Source of the DNA: Burkholderiaceae bacterium
Lineage (GTDB): Bacteria; Pseudomonadota; Gammaproteobacteria; Burkholderiales; Burkholderiaceae_C
Assembly: GCA_004299095.1 (NCBI GenBank)
Contig: SCQQ01000103.1
Span: 1-56,843 of the forward strand
DNA length: 56,843 nucleotides
Direction of reading: 5' to 3'
Part shown: positions 26,291-34,012 of the stretch, in pieces
Layout of the letters: each line of letters opens with the position of its first letter
Position numbering within the stretch: the stretch's first letter is position 1
Notes under the pieces: generated by a model
What the model was told of the DNA's origin: nothing
What the model saw: only the letters and a program-made list of their open reading frames with translations
The model's database searches: none
Translations under genes and position numbers: made by a program

Positions 26291-26441
26291 GACGGCATTC
26301 TAGAAAGCGGCGGCCGTGCAAGGCGCCGCGGCACATCGCCCCAATTGGACGGAGCGACAAACACGGGCGCTTCTGCCCGACCAAAACTCACAAAATCGCG
26401 CCGTAGAATGCGGGTTTTCCCTATTCATCGGCAGGATCCCC

Positions 26442-27578
26442 ATGACCACCCAACCCACTCGCAAGCCGGCAGTGCCCAATTTCTCCTCGGGGCCGTGCGC
26501 CAAGCGGCCGGGCTACGACGTCAGCAAGCTGGATTTGAGTGTGCAGGGGCGTTCACACCGCAGCGCACTCGGTAAGAAAGTGCTGGGCGCTTGCTGCAGC
26601 GAAACCGCGCGCCTGCTCGGCCTGCCCAAGGATTACCGCGTGGGCGTCGTACCCGCTTCGGATACGGGCGCGGTTGAAATGGCGATGTGGTCGCTGCTGG
26701 GACCGCGCGGCGTCGACGTGTTTGCCTGGGAATCGTTTGGCAGCGGCTGGATCACCGACGTCATGAAGCAGCTCAAGCTCAAGGGCGCCACCGCATACGA
26801 AGCGCCTTATGGCGAGCTGCCCGACTTGAGCAAGGCCAATTTCGCCAACGACGTGGTCTTCACCTGGAACGGCACCGCCAGCGGCGTGCGCGTGCCGAAC
26901 GGCGACTGGATTCCCGACGACCGCCAGGGCCTGACGATTTGCGATGCCACCTCGGCCATTTTCGCCATGGAAATGCCGTGGGAAAAGCTGGACGTGATCA
27001 CTTACTCGTGGCAGAAAGTGCTGGGCGGCGAAGCCTCGCACGGCATGCTGATCCTGGGGCCGCGCGCTGTGGCCCGGCTGGAAAGCTACACGCCGCCGTG
27101 GCCCATGCCGAAGATCTTCCGCATGACCAAGAAGGACGCGGAAGGCCGCATGAAGCTGAACGAAGACATCTTCAAGGGCAGCACCATCAACACGCCCAGC
27201 ATGCTGTGCGCAGTCGACTATCTCGACGCGCTCACGTGGTGCGAAAGCGTGGGCGGCGTGAAAGGCACCATCGCGCGCAACCAGGCCAACGCCAAAGTCA
27301 TCGAAGACTTCGTGGCGCAACACCCGTGGATGCACTACCTGGCGAAAAAGCCGGAAACGCGCTCCACCACCAGCGTCTGCCTGACGCTCGATCTGCCCGA
27401 CGACAAGGTCAAGGCGCTGGTCAAGCTGCTGGAACAGGAAGGCGTGGCGCACGACATCGGTTCGTATCGCGCGGCGCCCACGGGGCTGCGCATCTGGTGC
27501 GGATCCACGGTCGAAAAATCCGACCTGGAAGCGCTCATGACCTGGATCGCCTGGGGCTACAACGAGCTCAAGAGCTGA
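26442..27578 (+). CDS. serC: Phosphoserine aminotransferase (long, Methanosarcina-type family)
   Basis: A 378-aa PLP enzyme that makes phosphoserine from 3-phosphohydroxypyruvate. It begins with [15 protein letters not shown], and the PLP lysine lies in [20 protein letters not shown]. The family is the alternative SerC group found in alpha-proteobacteria and Methanosarcina rather than the E. coli type, as shown by its [22 protein letters not shown] and [17 protein letters not shown] segments. The ATG at 26442 is used; the frame upstream has no homology. It lies 31 bp before serA, so the two serine-synthesis steps are coupled. Confidence 0.9.
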   Translation: MTTQPTRKPAVPNFSSGPCAKRPGYDVSKLDLSVQGRSHRSALGKKVLGACCSETARLLGLPKDYRVGVVPASDTGAVEMAMWSLLGPRGVDVFAWESFGSGWITDVMKQLKLKGATAYEAPYGELPDLSKANFANDVVFTWNGTASGVRVPNGDWIPDDRQGLTICDATSAIFAMEMPWEKLDVITYSWQKVLGGEASHGMLILGPRAVARLESYTPPWPMPKIFRMTKKDAEGRMKLNEDIFKGSTINTPSMLCAVDYLDALTWCESVGGVKGTIARNQANAKVIEDFVAQHPWMHYLAKKPETRSTTSVCLTLDLPDDKVKALVKLLEQEGVAHDIGSYRAAPTGLRIWCGSTVEKSDLEALMTWIAWGYNELKS

Positions 27579-27609
27579 TCCCGACCATCCCCTCAACGCA
27601 AGGCATCCC

Positions 27610-28782
27610 ATGTTCAAGATCAAGACCTTCAACGCCATTTCCGACAAGGGACTGGAGCGCTTCAGCGCCGATCAATACGTGGTCGGCAACCAGGTGGACG
27701 CGCCCGACGCGATCCTGCTGCGCAGCCACAAGCTGCAAGGCGAGCCGGTGCCGCCGACGCTGCTGGCGGTGGCCCGCGCCGGCGCTGGCGTGAACAACAT
27801 TCCGGTGGCCGAATACGGCGAGCAGGGCATCGTGGTTTTCAACACCCCCGGCGCCAATGCCAATGCGGTGAAGGAACTGGTGCTGGCGGGCATGCTGCTG
27901 GCCACGCGCGGCATCCTGCCGGGCATCAACTATGCCCAATCGCTTGCCGGCCAGGGGGATTCGGCGGCCATCAACGCGCTGCTGGAAAAAGAGAAAAAGC
28001 GCTTCGTCGGCACCGAGCTCAAGGACAAGACGCTGGGCATCGTCGGTCTGGGCGCCATCGGTTCCATGGTGGCCGACGTGGCGCTGGCGCTCGACATGAA
28101 GGTGCTCGGCTACGACCCGAAACTCTCGGTCGATGCCGCCTGGCGCCTGCCGAGCGCGGTGCAGCACATCGAAGACCTGAACACGCTGCTGCAGCGCTCC
28201 GACTACGTCACCCTGCACGTGCCCGCGATCGAAAGCACGCGCCACATGATCAACGCCGAAGGCCTGGCGCAAATGAAGCGTGACGCGGTGCTGCTCAACT
28301 TCGCGCGCGCCAGCATCGTCGATTCCGCCGCCGTGCGCGCCGCGCTCGACGCCAGCAAGCTGCGTCTCTACGTGTGCGACTTTCCGGAACCCGAGTTGCT
28401 GTCCTGCCCCAAGGTGGTGGCCACGCCGCACATCGGCGCCAGCACCGCCGAAGCCGAGGACAACTGCGCGGTGATGGCGGCCGAAGAACTCAAGGCGTAT
28501 CTGCAAGACGGACAAATCCGCAACAGTGTCAATTACCCCAAGGTGCGCATGGATCGCACACCCGGCTCAACGCGGATCACCTTCGCCAACCACAACGTGG
28601 CGGGCGTGCTCGGCAACGTGCTGTCGGTACTGGCGGGCGCGCACGTGAATGTGGTCGACATGACCAACCGCAGCCGCGACGGCCTGGCCTACAACCTGAT
28701 CGACGTGGCCGAGGCGCCGTCGCAGGCCGTGATCGATGCGATTCACAAGGTGCCTGAAGTGATTCGCGTGCGAATCATTTAA
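27610..28782 (+). CDS. serA: D-3-phosphoglycerate dehydrogenase with C-terminal ACT domain
   Basis: A 390-aa NAD-dependent 2-hydroxyacid dehydrogenase starting serine synthesis. The nucleotide-binding motif GIVGLGAIGSMVADVALALD is near residues 142-161. The catalytic Arg lies in LNFARASIVD and the catalytic His in VATPHIGASTAEAE. The C-terminal ACT-like domain (about residues 318-390) starts RITFANHNVAGVLGNVLSVLAG and includes VVDMTNRSRDGLAYNLIDV, which probably senses serine. It follows serC in one operon. Confidence 0.94.
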   Translation: MFKIKTFNAISDKGLERFSADQYVVGNQVDAPDAILLRSHKLQGEPVPPTLLAVARAGAGVNNIPVAEYGEQGIVVFNTPGANANAVKELVLAGMLLATRGILPGINYAQSLAGQGDSAAINALLEKEKKRFVGTELKDKTLGIVGLGAIGSMVADVALALDMKVLGYDPKLSVDAAWRLPSAVQHIEDLNTLLQRSDYVTLHVPAIESTRHMINAEGLAQMKRDAVLLNFARASIVDSAAVRAALDASKLRLYVCDFPEPELLSCPKVVATPHIGASTAEAEDNCAVMAAEELKAYLQDGQIRNSVNYPKVRMDRTPGSTRITFANHNVAGVLGNVLSVLAGAHVNVVDMTNRSRDGLAYNLIDVAEAPSQAVIDAIHKVPEVIRVRII

Positions 28783-28954
28783 ATCCCCGTCGCACCGGCA
28801 AATGCATGCGTCGGGCGCCCCGATCCGGCAGGTTACGTGATGCAGGCGGCACACACAGGCGCGCGGGAATGCACGGGCGGATCGAAGGACTCTCCCGCAA
28901 CCGCAAGGTTCACTCTCCTTACAATGCAATGGTCGCACGTTATCGGAGGAGTCC

Positions 28955-29275
28955 ATGCTCACCAAACAAGTTCTGATCCTGATCACCGCGGTGGCTTTCG
29001 CCGCCGGCGCGGCGGTAGCCGCCGAGCCGGAAACCACTAGCACCACTAGCACCACGGGAACCACGGGTTCCTCGGCGGGCGGTGTGGGCGGCACGTCCGG
29101 AACAGCTGCGGGAGCTGGCGGCGCGTCCAGCGGTGTCGGTGCGGGTGCGGTCGCTGGGGCATCTGTTGGGACGATTGCTGCCGTCGGCGCTGCAGTCGCG
29201 GTGGGGGTCGCTGCCGCAGCAGCATCCTCCGGTGGCGGCAGCACGACACCAACACACACGACACCGTCCCACTGA
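28955..29275 (+). CDS. GfcA-like Thr/Gly/Ala-rich exported peptide
   Basis: A 106-aa protein with a signal peptide (cleavage near AVAAEPE), a Thr/Ser-rich segment with TTSTTSTTGTTG, a Gly/Ala-rich region ending in a hydrophobic helix (VGTIAAVGAAVAVGVAAAAA) and a short tail of Thr and His. This composition and order match GfcA/YmcD, the first protein of the E. coli group 4 capsule locus. GGAGGA precedes the ATG by about 5 nt. It starts the putative capsule-secretion operon. The similarity is compositional, so the assignment is moderate; its role is unknown. Confidence 0.65.
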   Translation: MLTKQVLILITAVAFAAGAAVAAEPETTSTTSTTGTTGSSAGGVGGTSGTAAGAGGASSGVGAGAVAGASVGTIAAVGAAVAVGVAAAAASSGGGSTTPTHTTPSH

Positions 29276-29368
29276 GTCTCGCGGTCGATAGCTGATGCGC
29301 CGGTGTAGCCGGCGTGCTCGTCGTGCTCGTTTTCCTAAGCACATCGCCCGCCTCATTCGCTGCCCGTG

Positions 29369-31573
29369 ATGCGCTTGTTGAATAGAGGCAACAGGCACGG
29401 CGCCGTTTCACGGTTCGCCCACGTTGCCATCGTGTGCGCAGGAGTGCTCATGGCGCACATTGGCGCTGCGTGGGCCGATCCACCCACGTCGATCGGGCTC
29501 ACGGGCCTCATCAACATGCCTTCGGGGTCGATGCCGGCAGACGGCACCTGGGACTTCGGCTTCGATCGCAGCACACCCTATAGCGTCCCGTACACCACGC
29601 TGCAGTTCTTGCCCGACTTGCAGGTCTCGGGCCGCTTCACCAGCATCGACGGTACACAAGGGCTCCCGTTTTCGAGTGCGTACGGGTCGTACAAAGACAA
29701 GGCCGCGGGCTTCAAGCTGCGCGTGTTGCGCGCCGGGTCGCTCGGCTTGGGCTGGCTCCCCGATGTGTCCATCGGCATGGACGACATCCAGGGCAATCGC
29801 CTTTTTCGCAGTGAGTTCATCGCGGCGACGCGGACGTTCCGCCTGGGGTCTTTCGGTACGGCGGATGCCACGGTCGGCTACGGTCGGCACCGGATAGACG
29901 GACTCTACGGCGGTGTCCGCGTCCACCCCGCGGCGTTTCCGGCCTGGGCGCTGGCGGCGGAATACGATCGCACCGATTATTCACACGATCCGCAACGGGC
30001 GATCACCGGGATCGACAAGCGGCGCACCGGCGTGCTGAATCTGGGGCTCGAATACCACTGGGGTCCGCTCCGGTTCCAGGTATCCCGCGAGCGGGCGCAC
30101 ACCGCCTTCAACGTATCCCTGTCCATTCCGCTGCAAAAGCGCGAGTTCGTTCCCAAGATCGACGAAGTCGGGCCTTTCCCCGGTGGCGCGTGGGGCAGCA
30201 CCGCACCGCAGCCGACGCTGGCCGAATGGCGGTCCGACCCCAGCTATCGTGAGGGTCTGCTCGCCGACCTGGACGCCGAAGGCCTGCGCAACGTGCGCCT
30301 GGCGTGGCGCGACGGGGTGATGTCGCTCTCGGTTTCCGGAGACCGCTATCGCTACCCGTCGCGGGCGATCGGCCGCACGGCGCGCCTGGCACTCGCCTAC
30401 GCGCCGCTGGAAACACGCAAGCTGGAGATCACTTGGGACGTGAACGGCGTGGCCGGAATGACCTGGACGTTCTTCGACATCGCGACGCTCAGGCGCTACT
30501 TCGCCGGAACGGCGACGCGGTCCGAGTTGGCGCAGGCAGTCACCCTCTCCTACGCCGACCCCAAGGGGTTGACCGCGGCCAGCCGCGCCAACGACCTGAG
30601 TGCGACGCTCGACGCGCTGGCACTGGAGCGCGTCGGCAACAGCGAGAACTGGAGCCTGGGCCTGGCGCGTTTCGAGGTCGAGACCCCGAGCCAGTCGTCC
30701 TTCGGCATTGCGCCCGACGTCAGCGTGTTGCTGAATGACCCGAGCGGTTTTTTCAAATACGACGCCGGCCTGCGCGCTTTCGGCCACGCCCACCTGGCGC
30801 GCAGCCTGTGGCTGGACGGCACGGTGCGCGCGTCGCTGCTGGAAGACATTTCCGACGTCACGCGGCCGTCCAACTCGCTGCTGCCGCACGTGCGCTCGGA
30901 CCTGGCGCTCTACCGCAAGGCGGCGCGCGTCAAGCTCGACCGCTTGCTGCTCAACCAGTTCTGGCAGCCGGCCAAGCGCTTCTACGTGCGCGGGTCCGCG
31001 GGCATCTACGAAGAGATGTACGCCGGCGCCGGGACACAAGCGCTCTATCTGGCGCCGGGCGGACGCTGGGCCTTCGACGTGGCCGTCGATGCGCTGCGCC
31101 AGCGCAATTACAAGGGCAGCGGCTTCCTGAACTACAGCACCGTGACGACCATCGGTTCGATCCATTACCGCCTGCCGTGGCTCGAAGGCACGACGGCCAC
31201 GGTGCGTGCCGGCCGTTTCCTGGCCAAAGACTGGGGTGCGAGGCTGGAGCTGAAGCGCACCTTCCGCTCGGGTATCGAGGTGGGCGTCTGGTACACGCAC
31301 ACCAGCGGCCATGACATCACCAGCCCCGGATCGCCTGGCCACCCGTACAACGACAAGGGCATCTTCGTGCGCATCCCGCTCGCGCCGCTGCTCACGCGCG
31401 ACACGGGCGCATCGAGCTTTGCATCGCTCTCACCATGGAACCGTGACGTGGGGCAGATGGTGACTTCGCCCGCCGATCTGTACGACATGGCCGAGCACGG
31501 TTGGATGGACAACGCCCTTGACGGCGACGGCCTGCGCGGGTTCGGCGACATCCCGGGCGAGGACTCGCCATGA
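29369..31573 (+). CDS. YjbH/GfcD-family exopolysaccharide export protein
   Basis: A 734-aa envelope protein with a type I signal peptide (cleavage near AAWADPPTS). It then has PTSIGLTGLINMPSGSMPADGTWDFG, the N-terminal signature of the YjbH family, and a long beta-rich body with many alternating aromatic/hydrophobic strands, ending in barrel-like IFVRIPLAPLL. Unlike E. coli GfcD it has no lipobox. YjbH/GfcD proteins are outer-membrane components for capsule or exopolysaccharide secretion. The frame can open at GTG 29366 or ATG 29369. It overlaps the MORN gene by 4 nt. Confidence 0.85.
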   Translation: MRLLNRGNRHGAVSRFAHVAIVCAGVLMAHIGAAWADPPTSIGLTGLINMPSGSMPADGTWDFGFDRSTPYSVPYTTLQFLPDLQVSGRFTSIDGTQGLPFSSAYGSYKDKAAGFKLRVLRAGSLGLGWLPDVSIGMDDIQGNRLFRSEFIAATRTFRLGSFGTADATVGYGRHRIDGLYGGVRVHPAAFPAWALAAEYDRTDYSHDPQRAITGIDKRRTGVLNLGLEYHWGPLRFQVSRERAHTAFNVSLSIPLQKREFVPKIDEVGPFPGGAWGSTAPQPTLAEWRSDPSYREGLLADLDAEGLRNVRLAWRDGVMSLSVSGDRYRYPSRAIGRTARLALAYAPLETRKLEITWDVNGVAGMTWTFFDIATLRRYFAGTATRSELAQAVTLSYADPKGLTAASRANDLSATLDALALERVGNSENWSLGLARFEVETPSQSSFGIAPDVSVLLNDPSGFFKYDAGLRAFGHAHLARSLWLDGTVRASLLEDISDVTRPSNSLLPHVRSDLALYRKAARVKLDRLLLNQFWQPAKRFYVRGSAGIYEEMYAGAGTQALYLAPGGRWAFDVAVDALRQRNYKGSGFLNYSTVTTIGSIHYRLPWLEGTTATVRAGRFLAKDWGARLELKRTFRSGIEVGVWYTHTSGHDITSPGSPGHPYNDKGIFVRIPLAPLLTRDTGASSFASLSPWNRDVGQMVTSPADLYDMAEHGWMDNALDGDGLRGFGDIPGEDSP

Positions 31574-32364
31574 TCGGCACGGCCGCGCGCCGCATCTCGT
31601 GGTTCGGCGGGCTTCTGTTCGTGGCAGCAAACGGCGCACTGGCCGCGACTGAACCAGCCGCTCCCGCCCAGCCGCCACCGGAGCCAGCGGCAACCACCTC
31701 GCAAGCTGCGGCAAAACCCTCGGGCACCGCCTGCCGCGTGCTTGATCCCGAACTTCAGGCAAGCTACGCCGGCGGCTGCGTCGCTGGCCTGGCCCAAGGC
31801 GAGGGGTTGGCGCAAGGCGCGCACGGTGCCTGGTATCGCGGCACGTTTTCTGCCGGCACGAAGTCCGGCCAGGGCACCAAGATTTATCCGAACGGCGACG
31901 CCTACGTGGGCGGTTGGCTGAAAGACGCCCGCAACGGGCAGGGCCGTTATGAATACGGCAAACACTCGCCCTGGCGCGGTGATGTGTATCAGGGCGGCTG
32001 GCACGACGACCAGCGCAGCGGCGCCGGCACCTATATCTTCTTTCCGTCGGGCGACCGCTTCGACACGAACTGGGTTGCCGGGGTGCCCCAGTCGGTCGCC
32101 ACGTCCACGCTCACGCGGCGCAAGCAGGCACTAGCGGTGCTCGCTCCGGCTATCGGGCACAAGGGCGCCACGGTCTGTTCGGTCACGACCCAGGGATCGT
32201 CGCCGGAGCGCATTGCGCATGGCGCCGTTACCGACGTGCTGGGCGATCGGGTGCAAGTCCGCATCACGAGCAAGGATGTCCTTGTGCACTCCGCGGACCC
32301 GACGCTCAACCCGCGCTGGGAAGTGCTCACCGACTGGCTGCCATGTCCCGCGCAAAGCCGCTGA
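31570..32364 (+). CDS. Periplasmic MORN-repeat protein in the capsule-type operon
   Basis: A 264-aa protein with a signal peptide (cleavage near ALAATEP), a Pro/Ala-rich linker, and about three to four MORN repeats between residues 80 and 165. Typical pieces are GQGTKIYPNGDAYVGGWLKD, GQGRYEYG and YQGGWHDDQRSGAGTYIFPSGDRF-like sequence. A C-terminal domain of about 90 residues contains GHKGATVCSVTTQG and VQVRITSKDVLV. Four cysteines may form disulfides. It overlaps the YjbH-like gene by 4 nt and the phosphatase gene by 22 nt. It occupies the place of gfcB and gfcC, so a role in the same envelope complex is inferred. Confidence 0.8.
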   Translation: MIGTAARRISWFGGLLFVAANGALAATEPAAPAQPPPEPAATTSQAAAKPSGTACRVLDPELQASYAGGCVAGLAQGEGLAQGAHGAWYRGTFSAGTKSGQGTKIYPNGDAYVGGWLKDARNGQGRYEYGKHSPWRGDVYQGGWHDDQRSGAGTYIFFPSGDRFDTNWVAGVPQSVATSTLTRRKQALAVLAPAIGHKGATVCSVTTQGSSPERIAHGAVTDVLGDRVQVRITSKDVLVHSADPTLNPRWEVLTDWLPCPAQSR

Positions 32365-32840
32365 TCCTGATTCTCTGCACCGGCAACGTGTGTCGCAGCC
32401 CGATGGCCGAAGCACTCATGCGCAGCGTGTTGGTGCGCCGCAACATTTCTGCGGAAGTCGAATCGCGTGGACTGGCTGCAGCGGTGGGACGCGCGCCGCA
32501 CCCCTATGCCCTGCAAACGGCGTCCGATTTCGGGGCTCCGATCGCCGCCGACAAGCGCGCGGGCAGCGTGACCTCAGCGGAACTGCGGATAGCCTCGCTG
32601 GTTCTCGTGATGGACAAGATGAACTATCATCGGGTCCACAAGGTTTTTCCGCAGGCAAGCGGCAAAACCTTTTTACTTGGCCGTTGGCAGGCCGAACTCG
32701 AAATCCCGGACCCGATCGCAGCGCCCGAAGAAACCTTTCGGGCGCAGTGGGCGCTCATGCGAACAGCGTGTGAAGCCTGGGTCGAACACTTGCTGCAAGC
32801 CGGAATGCTGTCGGCCGGTTTGCAGCACGCAGATTCTTGA
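32343..32840 (+). CDS. Low-molecular-weight protein tyrosine phosphatase (Etp/Wzb-like)
   Basis: A 165-aa cytoplasmic phosphatase. The P-loop is CTGNVCRSPMAEA with nucleophile Cys12 and Arg18. The general-acid aspartate is in EIPDPI (Asp123). In capsule loci this enzyme dephosphorylates the C-terminal tyrosine cluster of the Wzc/Etk kinase, which is encoded two genes downstream here. It overlaps the MORN gene by 22 nt, indicating tight co-expression. Confidence 0.93.
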   Translation: MSRAKPLILILCTGNVCRSPMAEALMRSVLVRRNISAEVESRGLAAAVGRAPHPYALQTASDFGAPIAADKRAGSVTSAELRIASLVLVMDKMNYHRVHKVFPQASGKTFLLGRWQAELEIPDPIAAPEETFRAQWALMRTACEAWVEHLLQAGMLSAGLQHADS

Positions 32841-32851
32841 AACTTCAGACC

Positions 32852-34012
32852 ATGATGAACACCTTGGCCACGCGGCCGACCCGTGGAAATTCCAGGTGGC
32901 ATACGTTGCACTGCATCCTGCTCGCGTCCCTGGCGGCGCTGGCGCTCTCGGCCTGCACAGGCATGTACCTGGGTGCCGCGGGCGAGCGCACGACCAGCAG
33001 CGGCGCGCTCTCCACCGACGTCGCCGCGCGCGCGGACATCCACACCATCACGCCGGAAGCGGTGCATGAATTGAACAGCGAGCGCACCGCCGCCCGCGCC
33101 CTGAAAGCCGCGCGGCACGCCAAGGAAGCGCCGGGCCCGGACGCCGACTCCCACTACCAATACCTGGTCGCGCCGCAAGACATCCTCAACATCACGGTCT
33201 GGAACCATCCCGAGCTCAACAATCCGGCGGGGCAGTTATCGACCGAACTGGCCGGGCGCACGGTGGACGCCGACGGCACCTTCTTTTACCCGTATGCAGG
33301 CCGCGTCCAAGCCGCAGGTCGCACGGTCGAGCAAATCCGCAGCGACCTCGCCCGCCGCTTGACCAAATACCTGACCGACCCGCAGGTCGACGTGTCGGTC
33401 CTGCAATACCGCGGCCGCAAGGCGTTTGCGGTGGGTGAATTCCAGAAACCGGGTCCGCAACCCATCACCGACGTGCCGCTGCGCGTGACCGACCTCATCG
33501 CCAAGTCGGGCGGCCTGACGCCCAAGGCCGACGAACGCGACGCGATCCTCACGCACGACGGCGTGCCGCGCCCCATCAACCTGTACGCGCTCTACCACGA
33601 CGGTGACATGTCGCAAAACGTGCTGCTCACCGACGGCGACATCCTGAACGTGCAGGAGCAGCGCTACAACAAGGTCTTCGTGCTTGGCGAAGTCGCCAAG
33701 CCAGCGTCGCTGCCGCTGCCGTACGGCGACTACACGCTGGCCGAGGCCCTGAGTGACGCCGGCGGTCTCAACCCGGTTACGGCCAACGGCAGCCAGATCT
33801 ACGTCTTGCGCGCGGGCCACAACGGCCGACCGCAAATCTGGCACCTGAACGGCAAGAGCCCGGACGCACTGGTTCTGGCCGACCGCTTCGAACTCCAGGC
33901 GCGCGACGTGGTCTTTGTCGACGCAGCCGCGGTCACGCGCTGGTCGCGCGTACTGAATCAACTGCTGCCGTTCGTCGGCGGCGTGGCCAACGTCAACACG
34001 TCAATCAAATGA
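32852..34012 (+). CDS. Polysaccharide export outer-membrane lipoprotein (Wza/GfcE-like)
   Basis: A 386-aa outer-membrane lipoprotein with lipobox LSAC (Cys35), a PES domain beginning YLVAPQDILNITVWNHPEL, SLBB repeats (AFAVGEFQKPGPQPI and VFVLGEVAKPASLPLPYG) and a C-terminal DVVFVDAAAVTRWSRVLNQLLPF helix that would span the outer membrane. Wza octamers form the polymer exit pore. An upstream TTG at 32837 is also in frame; the ATG at 32852 is preferred. It overlaps the kinase gene by 4 nt. Confidence 0.94.
   Translation: MMNTLATRPTRGNSRWHTLHCILLASLAALALSACTGMYLGAAGERTTSSGALSTDVAARADIHTITPEAVHELNSERTAARALKAARHAKEAPGPDADSHYQYLVAPQDILNITVWNHPELNNPAGQLSTELAGRTVDADGTFFYPYAGRVQAAGRTVEQIRSDLARRLTKYLTDPQVDVSVLQYRGRKAFAVGEFQKPGPQPITDVPLRVTDLIAKSGGLTPKADERDAILTHDGVPRPINLYALYHDGDMSQNVLLTDGDILNVQEQRYNKVFVLGEVAKPASLPLPYGDYTLAEALSDAGGLNPVTANGSQIYVLRAGHNGRPQIWHLNGKSPDALVLADRFELQARDVVFVDAAAVTRWSRVLNQLLPFVGGVANVNTSIK

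Noticed and set aside
28783-28954. A possible c-di-GMP riboswitch (GEMM) before the GfcA-like gene
   Set aside because: The GGCAAA fragment is present but the conserved tetraloop/receptor and second half of the motif could not be found.
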